Of a DNA stretch of 64,000 nt, positions 38,534 to 49,163 are shown piece after piece (the stretch's first letter is position 1; the number at the start of each line of letters is the position of its first letter). The stretch covers positions 1,054,001-1,118,000 of the forward strand of contig RCSZ01000010.1 in the NCBI GenBank assembly GCA_014898425.1. The letters are read 5' to 3'. Source of the stretch: Botryotinia globosa. Taxonomy: Eukaryota > Ascomycota > Leotiomycetes > Helotiales > Sclerotiniaceae. A program made the position numbers and the translations under genes. The notes beneath the pieces were generated by a model, which was given only the letters and a program-made list of their open reading frames with translations, was not told the origin of the DNA and did not search any database.

Positions 38534-39901
38534 GATTTTCGCGGTGGGGGAATGAGATCTAGGAGAGGGCGCCGAGGATAAACAAGAGAAACAACGGTAA
38601 GAAGACGTGCCAAAAGACGTTCCCATAAGCAAGCTTTGACTCTATCGATGCAGTGAATACCTATCAATAGTAGGTACATATCCCAATTTCACTGGATCGA
38701 AAGCTTTACAGAAATTCACTCAAGGAGGGGACATGAGGGCAGAAACCTTAAAATTTTGACAATATGTAGTGTTGATTCGTCAAACTGAGTCGCTTTGCCT
38801 GGCCATATTGATAGCGGAAGATGAAATGAAATCCTACTGATTCGTCGAGGGTCGTTGAGCAAAGATATACTTTCCACATTATTAGCCCACTACTCTTGCT
38901 CAACCATGATTGCCTTAACTTAGAAGGGAACAACCGAGTCGAATTTGCAGGAGTATAAGAATTGATATGATCTTCTGCTTTTTGTCCAGGGAAAGAATAG
39001 GTCAAGCCGGGAAGATCAGCATCGATTGGATGACTTCACTGCATTGTCAATGTAGCGGGAAGAGATGAAATTTATGCAGCAATTTCGACGAGGTGGAGAA
39101 TCCTTCTCGAAAATCACAAGTAGCGAAACGCTCAAATGTGTATTGCCTTTGAATATGTCAAAGTCTCTTTTCTGTGGAAGTATCGATGTCGCTTCCCTAA
39201 ATATTAGCTTAAACAAACGTGATAATCAAGAGTAAGCGGCCTTTCCAGATTGCATGGGGTCATTCAACCATTCCACGTCTAGGGGTTCACAATCTTAACG
39301 GATCACTTCAACACATGTAAAGAAATAATTCGGAAAAGGGCCAGGCGAATCAGAAAAAGGGGTTTCTGGACAGACAGACGCGCTTGCGAACTATCCATCA
39401 CAACAAAGTCAATCGGTAGTCATACATTATTCACGGAATGGGCATTGAAAAGGGAATTTGGAATCATCGTTGATTGATATAGCACAAGCTCCATGTCCAT
39501 TGAGAATATGTCGAGGCCCTCAAGAGACAATCCAAGTTCTCGCAACTCCAGGTCGTTCTATCATCGTGAATATTCGTAGAATCGTCATTTCCTGCCGTTC
39601 ATATCCACCAATGGAGGTAATTACGTTCGCGATCAATCATATCACCAACGACTCGTACACACGAAAATAAATCAAAATTTATGAGAGAATCGTTTTTGAT
39701 TTGATGCAAGATATCCGGATTTTCCCAAACGCCCCTTTGCTGCTTGTTGCATCGATCTTTCGCAAGGAATTTTGGGTGAGGTCCATCTTCTATCCATCAA
39801 ATTGCGTATCGAAAACTAGAACCATGTCTAAACCCTCATTGAGCCATTGCCATTAACCGAAAAGACGAAGCCAAAAGAAAAGTAGCAAGAATATATCTGA
39901 T
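38534..39901. other. Intergenic region, no supported gene
   Basis: The open frames at 38748-39005 (minus) and 39458-39670 (plus) lack splice support and any recognisable motif. 39670-39901 is probably the eS27 3' untranslated region. Confidence 0.5.
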
Positions 39902-40480
39902 CTACTTTCTTCTGAAAGAGCAGCCCTCAGTCAAACGAGCCTTACCACCTGTTGGTTGGCAGAGAACAGTTGAGCATCCAGCGCAGATGACAACGGTTTG
40001 GGCGTGGCTGAAGACAGTGGTAATGGTGAAGCATCCTGGGCACTTAACATCCATGAAGAAGGATCTTGGGGCTGGGACAAGTTGCTAAAGTGGACAAAAA
40101 AATATTAGTTTCTGCCAATTTGAAACCGAGTCGAAGATTTGGTGAAAGGTGTTGTCGCATACCTTGAGCTTGTGCTTGCGTGCCTCAGCAGCTGGGGATG
40201 GGTTGAGGAGATCGATTGCGAGAACCTAGGTGGCAAATTGTGATTAGCCATTGACCTCATCAAATATCAACCATCAAATTCCATCGTCAATGCATCCATT
40301 CCAGCAATTCGGCGCAATCCAAAGGTGAACAAATAACGTTTTCCAATCCGAACCAAGCTTGTTCTCCTCCTCGTGATTGTCGTGTGAATCTCGCGTGCCA
40401 TTATACAATTCCACCTCATGCCTTCAGACCAAAATCGATGCGTTGATGTGGGGATAATTGATTGAGTGATTCCTTACCAT
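39902..40480 (-). CDS. RPS27: 40S ribosomal protein eS27
   Basis: Exons: 40480-40478 (only the ATG), 40225-40163 and 40084-39902, with introns of 252 and 78 nt, giving 82 residues, the normal length. The product starts [20 protein letters not shown] and carries the zinc-binding set CPGC and CAGC (14 residues apart), then ends GCSFRRK. It is a structural protein of the small ribosomal subunit in the cytosol. Splitting the initiator codon from the rest by an intron is typical of intron-rich fungal ribosomal protein genes. It is transcribed divergently from the phosducin-like gene. Confidence 0.95.
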
Positions 40481-40884
40481 CTTGACGTATTTTGATCGAA
40501 ATTGTTATTCGGATGTTGGACTGACGGGTCTTTGTCGAAGTCTCGAGTTTTTGGACGTAGAGGGCGAAGGTCAGTCTATTGTCGATGGGTCGAACTGGTA
40601 TCTATCAAGAGCGGAGAAAAATGAACCAATTCTAAAAACCCTAGAGTGTGCCAGATTTTTAACCGAGATAGATCACGTGAAAGCAATATTCGACACGTAA
40701 AAATAGCTCGTGCTTTTAAGTGGATCGGCTTTTGGGTCATCTTTGCTCCGACTACCCCTCCAATTGCTCAGAGCTAGGCCAGGCTGCAGATTGTGGATTC
40801 CACATACAATTGTCTTGGAACAAATTTAGGTTAAGTATCATCATAATACAATAATTCCTCAAATCAACCTCAACTTTCACAATC
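40481..40884. promoter_or_regulatory. 404-bp divergent promoter region, eS27 / phosducin-like
   Basis: The interval between two divergent start codons must hold both promoters. It contains CTAGAG/CCCTAGAG-type sequence and GATCACGTG near 40672 (E-box CACGTG core). The ORF spanning 40482-40700 in this interval is not supported. Confidence 0.5.
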
Positions 40885-41658
40885 ATGGCAGCTCCTATGG
40901 ATCAGAGAATCAATGTGCCTATAGATGATCCAAATGCCGATACAGAATGGAATGACATTTTGCGAGCCAAGGGTATCATTCCCGAGAAACCTCCTTCCCC
41001 CACGCCCCTTATCGAAGAGGCTATCCTCGAGGGACGTCGTCTTGCGCACGAAAACCGACTTGAAGGAAAGGATCTCGATGAGCTAGACGCTCTTGAAGAT
41101 GAAGAAGATGATGCTTTTCTCGAACAATATAAAAAACAACGAATGGCAGAATTGTCATCTATATCAAAGAAAGCCAAGCACGGCGCAGTATACCCTTTGT
41201 CCAAGCCTGATTACCAGAGAGAGGTTACAGATGCAAGTCAAGACTCGCCAGTATTGGTCAATCTCACGAGTGGGTTGGGAACGAATGTTGAAAGTAGGGT
41301 CTTGACTGAGTTGTGGAGAAGAGCAGCTGTTGAGTTTGGGGAAGTCAAGTTCTGCGAGATGAGGGGTGATATGGCTATTGAAGGTTATCCCGACAGAAAT
41401 TGCCCTACAATACTGGTGTACAACAAAGGAGATATTGTGAAACAAGTGGTTACATTAATGACCATGGGAGGTGTGCGAGTGGGAATGGCGGAGATCGATA
41501 AGCTGTTGATTGAAATTGGAGCTATTAAGGATAACGACATGAGAGTTACGAAGCGGAGACGTGATGCAGAGGATGAAGAAGAAGAACGTCAAGAGAAGGG
41601 CGGCATTCGAGGTTCGAAGCTGCCCAATGTTGAGAGTGATGATGACGAAGACTGGTAA
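40885..41658 (+). CDS. PLP2: Phosducin-like protein, Plp2/PDCL3 type
   Basis: A single exon of 257 residues. The N-terminus has the family signature DPNADTEWNDILRAKGIIP, then an acidic helical segment (residues ~55-85) and a thioredoxin-fold domain (~100-215) without the CxxC redox pair, including YPDRNCPTILVY and the GGVRVGMAEIDKLL helix. The tail is basic, then ends DDDEDW. Plp2-type proteins work with the chaperonin CCT in folding actin and tubulin. This is known from yeast and is inferred here. Confidence 0.9.
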   Translation: MAAPMDQRINVPIDDPNADTEWNDILRAKGIIPEKPPSPTPLIEEAILEGRRLAHENRLEGKDLDELDALEDEEDDAFLEQYKKQRMAELSSISKKAKHGAVYPLSKPDYQREVTDASQDSPVLVNLTSGLGTNVESRVLTELWRRAAVEFGEVKFCEMRGDMAIEGYPDRNCPTILVYNKGDIVKQVVTLMTMGGVRVGMAEIDKLLIEIGAIKDNDMRVTKRRRDAEDEEEERQEKGGIRGSKLPNVESDDDEDW

Positions 41659-42544
41659 AAGGAAATTTGGGATCACATTGCATAGCATTTGGAGTTTTGG
41701 TGCATATAGGAAGACAAAAGATTAAATCTTGTCCTTATTTACCGCAATTCATACGCGAATCCTCGTTTGAAGGTCCACAAATATGAGGGGCCAATTCTCC
41801 GAGTGCAGTAACATGTCTTTCTATTTGTATAATTGCTTCCGGGGGTGATTCTCCAAGCTAAGAGTCATCCCATGCTTTGTGTCTCAGTGTTGAATATACT
41901 CGCAAGTTTGTCCAGTGCTATTCTTCTAAGCTACCATTCAAGCAACCCTGCCAATAATTATCAGCTAAGTTTGCATCTATACACAAAAAACACTCTCCTG
42001 ACAGGTCAAAGTTCTTCGCGGGTGATTGGAACCTCGCAATCTCTCGTCGAATGATTCCTGAGTCCCGCATCTTTGGCTTAGGAAGTATGCTTGAGGATTC
42101 GCAGATGTATTGTCTCAAAGCTCGAAAGGAGCCCCGCCCTAAAATACTTCCAGTAGGGCGTCTACAATAGGCAGGTATTTTGAGAGGCACTTCGGGTTGA
42201 AAAGACGACTGATTGGAGATTAATCTTCTAATCATTGCTCAATACTCGCACTCTCAACACCACACTCTTGATCTCTTCTTTGGCTTTAAATTTCACTCAT
42301 TCATTTTGCAGGCCTTTGGAGTAAAAACTTCCGCGATGACTTTCCTGTCTCCCCTTCAGCGTGTGCGCTGATATGACATGCCTATACACAATAGTAGGTT
42401 GACTGGTAATCGAGATGCTTCTCACGTAATCAATGCTCGTCATGTTGCAGGCACATTTCCTGTCATTGAATGCTTTCCAGAAGTTATCGTGTCGAAGATG
42501 CATGGTTCGTCACACGCTGCTCCAACCTCCTTATAACCAATTTC
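41659..42544. other. Intergenic, no supported gene
   Basis: 3' regions of the convergent phosducin-like and secreted-protein genes. Short open frames only. Confidence 0.5.
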
Positions 42545-43072
42545 TCAGCTCACGTAGGTGGTTATTTTTCTTTGCTTCAAAATAGCATCATCCCATTCCT
42601 CCGGAAACACTCCTCGAAATGATCCATCAAGCTGCTTCAACCACCGATACTCCACACCTTTATAGAGCTTTCTTCCACCATGTTGATACCCAAACTCATT
42701 CTTCGAAACCGGCGTAATCCTCGCCGAATCAAACGTTCGAATAACATTGAATGACTGATACTTGGTTCCAAGATTTTCGCTTTCAAATTCAACACATCCA
42801 CTTTCGACCCGTGCAATGGCACTTTCGGGATCACAGTCTTGCGAGGAATAAAAAACAACCACTGTGTTATCATCCGATGTACCAGTATTCATGACGAACA
42901 CCGAATTGGCTGTTTTGGAGAAGCGTGCTTGACACCCTCTATTTGTTGATCCGCTCCATAAACGCAGAGTTTCTTTACTGGCGCATCTAGGCTCGGCATT
43001 GAATTGTATCCAATAAGCGGATGCGGATGTCATAAGAGAAAGTAACACAGGAATATAAATTTGATACAACAT
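42545..43072 (-). CDS. Small secreted protein with four cysteines
   Basis: The ATG at 43072 gives 175 residues. The first 19 (MLYQIYIPVLLSLMTSASA) form a clear signal peptide with a likely cleavage before YWIQF. The mature protein contains cysteines in RCASK, GCQAR, DCDPE and GCVEF, enough for two disulfides, and no membrane helix or anchor. The 3' end ITTYVS runs through a GTGAGC that could be a donor, so the C-terminus is uncertain. Size, secretion and cysteine content fit a candidate effector or wall-associated protein. I recognise no family. Confidence 0.65.
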   Translation of the reverse strand: MLYQIYIPVLLSLMTSASAYWIQFNAEPRCASKETLRLWSGSTNRGCQARFSKTANSVFVMNTGTSDDNTVVVFYSSQDCDPESAIARVESGCVEFESENLGTKYQSFNVIRTFDSARITPVSKNEFGYQHGGRKLYKGVEYRWLKQLDGSFRGVFPEEWDDAILKQRKITTYVS

Positions 43073-44697
43073 GTTGGTTAACCTTACCAACCAGAAAGAA
43101 TGATAAAAATATGGAAAGCAACATATGGTTCTTCGTGTTCGTCCCGGCCTCTACTCCTTATTATGAAGAATGAACTTACGTTAATAAGCTGCACGGCGCG
43201 GTGCCAAGGTCAGCAAATGGGTGAGGCTTATGGTCAGCACTATTTCTATTCTATGTGCGCGTGGTTAATCTTCGTTATTACCTATATATTGAATGAGTAA
43301 CATGAAATTACGTTTATCTAATATCGTGGGAGACACAACATAATCGGGGGTCAGCACCTCTTCCTTTTGGCGACATGGTTCATCGTGAATAGTCATCAAT
43401 TGCATGAGTGGCATGATGCTATAGTTCGTGAAACATGAAGGCTTGAAGAAAATTAGAATTGGTGATGTCAATCCTTGTCCTTGTAGACGGCTGGAATCCT
43501 ACAGGATGAGAGTGGAGGTGGCTGCGAGTTGGCTGCGAGTTGGCTGCGAGTTGGCTGCGAGTTGGGGCTTGGCGCATGATATCACGGGTTAAAGCACCTC
43601 CCGGTGAGCCATGCTTTTGAATATCATGGGCTCGCGATCTGGAGATATTTGCTGTGACAAAGATGACCATAGCATAAGTGGTAAAATTTTGCCAGCGAAT
43701 ATCTCAATCGCAACCTAATAGTTTCATTATGGGAGAGTTACTTGGGATTGATAACATAACATAACATAATGCTAAAGTGTTGGTATGAAGCATGATTTCA
43801 ATGGCTTCGAAGTTATTACAGAGGTAGATATTCCTGATGAGATTGATTCGAGAAAGGTCGCAACGTCGTAATGAGCGGAGAGACCTGAGAAGACTTATGG
43901 CGATCAATGTCTAGATGCCTTGATATTGAACTCTGGCAACCATAGAATCCAACGTCTTCTATCGTAGTGAGCGAGAAGAGCTGGAAGAATTATGAAGAGT
44001 TATATGTTAATCGTCGAGCTCAAGAATAATCATCAGATAGCGAGGAAATCTGGGGTGGGTATTGGTGGGTAGCTGGAGCCAAAGGTGGTGTTCAACTGTT
44101 AACTTTTCTATGACTTCTCATTGAGTCTGAAGAGATTCTATATTGGGAACAAGTTCTGTCATACTTGTGACTCGAGACTCAGCACTGTTGCTCGACCCAA
44201 TTCACGCAAATAGTAATCAAGATGGATATCAACTCAGAAATATGACAGTGCCACTTAGCGTATCGGTTCTCACTCACATATATCTTGCGATAATCCCATT
44301 CTAGCACGAATTTATACACAACGATTTCATCCTGATAACTTCTACGCTTCTGGTATGCAGAAATGTTCTTCAGCTGCAGATTATGACTTTCCTCCAACAC
44401 TGATATCAAGAGTACAAAAGTCTGGTAATCGCCATCTGCATCCATCCACTCTCAATAATTCCCCTCAGAACACAAGAAGACCCGGACTTTTGTAATTGAT
44501 GACAACTAGATCTGATGGGACAAGTGATTTGTGCACGACGATTTCTAACTTGACTGTTCTCATGCACAATAAAAGCCAGAGACAGAAGAGACATCCGGCT
44601 CTTTCAATCTTCATCCCTCCATCTCTTCATCACACCAACCCCCCATCGACCTTCGTTGAACCGTCAGCCCTCACAGCTTCCAACCATCGAAGAATCT
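43073..44697. other. Intergenic with an 11-bp tandem repeat
   Basis: No well supported gene. Four copies of GGCTGCGAGTT lie at 43519-43562. An 88-codon minus-strand frame at 44179-44445 (MDADGDYQTF) is the longest candidate but has no recognisable feature. AACAT pentamers occur near 43750. Confidence 0.5.
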
Positions 44698-44928
44698 CTA
44701 CGAAGCAAAAGAAGGCGACGTGTACACAATCCTCGGAACCTGCTCTCGAGCCCGCTGCATCTTTTCACCCTCTCGCTTTTTCTTAATCTGTCTCCAAGTC
44801 CCAAAAGCGCCGATACATAGGCCGATCACTGCAAGTGATGATAGAGCAACAATAGATACTGTCCCCAAAGGCATTGTTGACTGATTGGTAATGTGATATT
44901 CTGCTGGCTTGGAAGTTAGAAGATCCAT
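44698..44928 (-). CDS. Small single-pass membrane protein, array member 1
   Basis: A 76-residue ORF starting MDLLTSKPAEYH. A short N-terminal segment contains an N-glycosylation sequon (NQS), then one strong membrane helix (about residues 20-43, VSIVALSSLAVIGLCIGAF). A basic juxtamembrane stretch (RQIKKKREGEK) and a short tail follow. The positive-inside rule puts the tail in the cytosol. It shares the upstream CTTCTAAC motif and general layout with the loci at 45748 and 46868. Function unknown. Confidence 0.5.
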   Translation of the reverse strand: MDLLTSKPAEYHITNQSTMPLGTVSIVALSSLAVIGLCIGAFGTWRQIKKKREGEKMQRAREQVPRIVYTSPSFAS

Positions 44929-45747
44929 GGTTGGAAGTATGTGAGGGATGGGATATGGAATGGATGTTATACTTGAGATATGCTGTGTAGTATATGATTC
45001 TAGTACCAGAGATAGAGATAAATACGACTATGCTGCGAAGCGAAACTCGGATATTTTGGAATGAATGGAAGGACGAGTATTGTGGGTGAAGCAAAATGAT
45101 GCGTTGTGATTGTGAACTCGTGCAGAAGAAGTTCTGCAAGGTACTTTGGAAGGTAATAGTTCTAGAGGCGTGTTTAAGATCGGAAAATGATTAGATCTGA
45201 TTTGATCTTTGAGTGTCCTGATAGTTTCTCTCTTTACGGCGGATATCGACTTAAGCAACCCAGCTACCATATTAAACATATCCATTACTCTGACTCTTAT
45301 GCTGACTCGAATTCGAGTCATTCATAGAAGTTACCCTGAATATACTACCACTCTCAAGGAGTCACTCCATTCACTTCATCAACTTCACACAGATCAAGAA
45401 TTGTATAGACTTCAATCCTTTGTAACCGAGACTTGAGTGTAAAGGACTATAAATCCATCTCCAAAAATTCAACGGCAACATATGCGAGTAATCGAACTCT
45501 AACCACTCGCTACAACCTTCCTGTCCTTTCTATACTGTCAACCCATAACCCAAAGATACCGAGGCAATTCCCACTCCCCTTTATATCTGTTGCTTCACCT
45601 GTATCCTCCCATCTAATTATTCTTCCCATCCCCTAATCTAATACTACACCAAAGAAAACAACCCTACATCACCCCACCATCCATTCATTCATCCACCAGA
45701 CCCAAGAGAACCATCCCACTCCACCTCAAACCCCATCAACATCCTGA

Positions 45748-45858
45748 TTATCCCGCAGCCGCATGCTTCTTCTTTGAATGGCTATGAAACCAGACAGCTC
45801 CAACGAGGACAACCAGTACTACTGCCGTTGATGCAATACCAATCATCATGTAATCCAT
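45748..45858 (-). CDS. Tiny single-pass membrane protein, array member 2
   Basis: From the ATG at 45858 this encodes 36 residues, MDYMMIGIASTAVVLVVLVG then AVWFHSHSKKKHAAAG: one membrane helix and a basic tail. The frame is open upstream, without an ATG, to 45960, and encodes TSNLENSTTSIM, with a sequon (NST) just before the helix, as in member 1. A further 5' exon is therefore likely and the true protein longer. Function unknown. Confidence 0.4.
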   Translation of the reverse strand: MDYMMIGIASTAVVLVVLVGAVWFHSHSKKKHAAAG

Positions 45859-46867
45859 AATTGATGTTGTGCTATTCTCCAGGTTAGAAGTATTCCTCTG
45901 TACATCAAAGGAATTGATACCTACCCGAACGACGTTTATGACGCGATGATTTTGACTCAAGATCTAGTCTGTAGCCGACACGATGTATGTGTGTTGATTT
46001 CCTGCAGAGGTGATCTTCTAGTGTTAAAAAGTGAAGGGGTCGAGTTCAAAGTGATGAATCTGCAGGTTTCGCGGTTGCAAGTAAAAGGAACCCAGATATT
46101 GATGATAATAGTGATTGAATCTCGATCAAGGAATCTGGTTTGAGATTTAGAAGATAGGTAGTTGTAGCTAAGATCTTTTGAGTTTTGTGTCGAGGAGGTC
46201 AAGCTCCTTCAACTATATACTGTCAGAATACCTTAGCGCTATTCCTCTGACTGGAAGTGACTCGAAGAACAACATGATCAGTCATATACATGACTCTTAA
46301 ATAAAGGTGTTTAAATACCCACTTAGTCACCTCATTCACTTCACGTTCGTGGCGTGTGTCGAAAACGTTCTTGCAGAGCTCAAAAGCGTGGGATTAAGTC
46401 TGGAAGTGTGGATATCATTGGAATATTTCTCGTGTTTCTCTCTCCCTGAATTCATATTTTCTCGAACGTTCCCCAAGGTTAAGTTATATCACCATATGCC
46501 AATGATAAAAAAGTAGGCTCATCTAGGAGGGATGGAAAATATCACTCTTCTCGACACGCATCACTATTCTATAAAATCCTTAGCACGGTGATTTCCCGCC
46601 CTAAAACGGTAGACTTGGAGTTCAATTTCTTCACATTCAACTGTAAAACTTCAAATTGCACTCTAATAACATCAACACCAAAACCCTTCAAGTCCAAGTC
46701 CAAATTCAACCTTCGACGTCAACCACCTGCCAAAACAAGCGACTCCAACACCACAATACGCCTCCCCGAAGAGATACAAAACCCATCCCTCACTAGATTT
46801 CTTCCCGCGAACTCACGTTCATCTCCCTACATATCCATCACCCCTTCCCCATCCAGTCCCTAATCTC

Positions 46868-46966
46868 TCACTCCTTCCTATGATACGTCCTCCACAAAAC
46901 AACAATGCTCAAACCCACAAACAACACTGCGCAAACTGCTATACCAATAATAAGCCCTACTCCCAT
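46868..46966 (-). CDS. Tiny single-pass membrane protein or pseudogene, array member 3
   Basis: From the ATG at 46966 it encodes 32 residues: MGVGLIIGIAVCAVLF, then GLSIVVLWRTYHRKE, a membrane helix plus a basic end. Just upstream (46996-47006) CTTCTAACCTTGAG matches the member 2 sequence, and one frame reads SNLEISSNVSIM, again with a sequon (NVS). That frame is shifted relative to the helix, so this copy is either spliced or frameshifted. Confidence 0.3.
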   Translation of the reverse strand: MGVGLIIGIAVCAVLFVGLSIVVLWRTYHRKE

Positions 46967-48659
46967 TGCATTATGGATACATTGCTACTGATCTCAAGGT
47001 TAGAAGGGGTGTGAGCTTCAACTTTGAAATCAGTGTCGTTTAATACATATCAATGAGATATGATGAATAGAAATGAATAATGGATAATGGAGATTTGTAC
47101 CCGGTGTGTGATTAGAGTTAGAAGGCGTAACGCAGAAGATGAAGTAATGATATCAACTTGCAAGTTATATGTAAAACCCCGAATGCGCAAGTGAAATTCC
47201 GAGTCTAGATAGATGGTACGATGAAGACGGAGGGAGGACCAGCCTTTGAAAAAAGAAGGACAACCCCGTACAATTTATAAGAAAATCAAATAATAAATAA
47301 ACCCACCATGAACTTTTGAGATGTTGATAGTATCTCTAAATCCACCATGGATGTAGACCCTCATAGTTTTTAAAAAGATAAACCCTCTTCTCAATGACTA
47401 CTTCGTCCTCGGACTCCCCTCCCCTCATCTAACTCCCAAACCCAGTACAACGAATAACACAGTCTCTCCTCTTTACCCTTTCAAAAAAGAAAACATCACC
47501 ACCCCCAGAATTTTCTTCTCCCCCTCTAACTCCTCCGTCCCTCAACCAACAAATCCAACCCCCCTCCCCCCAAAAGTGCCAAAGTGCCAAAGTGCCAAAA
47601 AACAAAAACAAACAAACACCGCCTCAACTCCCCATCCTGCGTTATCAAATCAACTCATCTCACCCCATTCTCCCCATCCACAAAAAACTTATCTCGTCTC
47701 ATCATAACATCATAACATAGAACATGCATCACATCAACAGCCGACAAACTTTTGCGGCAAGCGAGTATATATAATAATAGAATAGGACGAGAAACAGAAA
47801 CAGAAACCGAAGAAGTGAAAAAAGGAGAAAACGAGAGAAAACGAGAGGAACAATTTCCTGACTCTCTCTCTCTCTCTCTCTCCCCCCCTCTCTCTCTAAA
47901 CTTCCAAAGAAGAAAGGAACAAAGACTAGGTAGATAACTCAAGTCTTCACCTTTCGCTCTACATTATAAATTTATAATCATACTTCTAATCACAGCATCC
48001 ATCATCCTCCGAAACCACACGAGTAAAAACGCAACCAGATAGCTAAAACAGGGTCGAGGTGAAAAAAAAGAAGACTCTCTTTATTATCATTCCTCACTGT
48101 ACATATAGATAGATATGCACATCAGCACATCAGCACATGATATATTCTATCCGACTCTCACGAGTCACCAACCAGCCAATCAAGCCACGTAATGGTATAT
48201 ATACAAGAACCTTCATAACGCTTCCAACTTCTTGTTCATCTTTAGTTTAATATAGTGTATGTATGTATGCAGCTGCACATCTCATCTCACCTCATCTCAT
48301 CCCCAAAAAAAGAATCAAAAAAATTCTACCCCGATATATAAGAAATCCCAAACGCCATGCTAATATGATGAAACAAACTCCGTTTGCTATATTCACCCCA
48401 AGTGTCCATCCATGCTCGTAGTTTATGGTGTGTATTATGTGTGTGAGGTAGCGCTTGATAGAATCCGTGATTGACGCAATGTCATGTATGCTAGTACGTT
48501 CCAAATCGACTGTGAACTTGCTGTTTCGTGGAAGATATTCGATATCGGGACAGATTTGGGGACACTCCGTATACCACCCATCAACAAGTACGCGCATTCG
48601 CTTTCGCACAACGAATCCTACATCCCACATGCCCATCATCCCCTCGCACCTCCACCCTT
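46967..48659. other. Intergenic, low-complexity
   Basis: No supported gene. It includes three copies of AAAGTGCCAA at 47573-47600, a CT run at 47862-47900 and C-rich tracts. 48240-48659 is probably the 3' region of the E2 gene. Confidence 0.55.
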
Positions 48660-49163
48660 CTACTCCAACCCCCCCTCAAACCTCTCCTCCGCACACCACC
48701 AGCCCACCAACGCCCTCGCGCCCACTACATCCCCCATGCCTCTCAATTTCGCAATATCCACATTCAACGGACTAGTCTCATCGCCCCCCCCCGCAACCAG
48801 CGACGCAATGGACTCCAACGCGCCCACGACCCCCAGCACCGGTGTCCACTTTTCTCCCAGCACATCCAAGCATATCTCACCCGTCTCCCATTTCACATTG
48901 GGATGGCAGATTTTCGTGACGAATCTGATGATGGGGGCGCCGATGGGATAGTTAGTTGGGAGAGCGATGGAGAGCAGCCAGCGACCGCCGAGGTAGCCGA
49001 GGGAAGGGGGGGAGGAGGATGGACATTGGAGAATGGCGGAGAGGGAGAGGATGGAAGAGGGAGAGGGAGCGAGAGAGGCGATACCCGTTTGGGAGGGGGA
49101 GGGAGGGGAACTATTGTAGGCGGAGAGTTCGGTGAGGATTCGCTTGGTGGGAGACCGCGACAT
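48660..49163 (-). CDS. PEX4: Ubiquitin-conjugating enzyme E2, Pex4-like
   Basis: A single exon of 167 residues starting MSRSPTKRILTEL. It has the E2 fold signatures HPN (residues 87-89) and the catalytic cysteine 98 in GEICLDVL, followed by WTPVLGVVGALESI and SPLNVDIA. The TGEICLDVL-WTP spacing and the SPLNVD motif match Pex4, the peroxisomal E2 that monoubiquitinates the import receptor Pex5 with its anchor Pex22. A Ser/Pro-rich insertion (residues 18-55) precedes the core. Other class I E2s are possible, but Pex4 fits best. GC-rich coding sequence also opens the opposite strand, which is a shadow. Confidence 0.8.
   Translation of the reverse strand: MSRSPTKRILTELSAYNSSPPSPSQTGIASLAPSPSSILSLSAILQCPSSSPPSLGYLGGRWLLSIALPTNYPIGAPIIRFVTKICHPNVKWETGEICLDVLGEKWTPVLGVVGALESIASLVAGGGDETSPLNVDIAKLRGMGDVVGARALVGWWCAEERFEGGLE

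Noticed and set aside
44179..44445. 88-codon minus-strand frame MDADGDYQTF
   Set aside because: No signal peptide, membrane helix or motif, and it overlaps another equally plausible frame. It cannot be supported from sequence alone.
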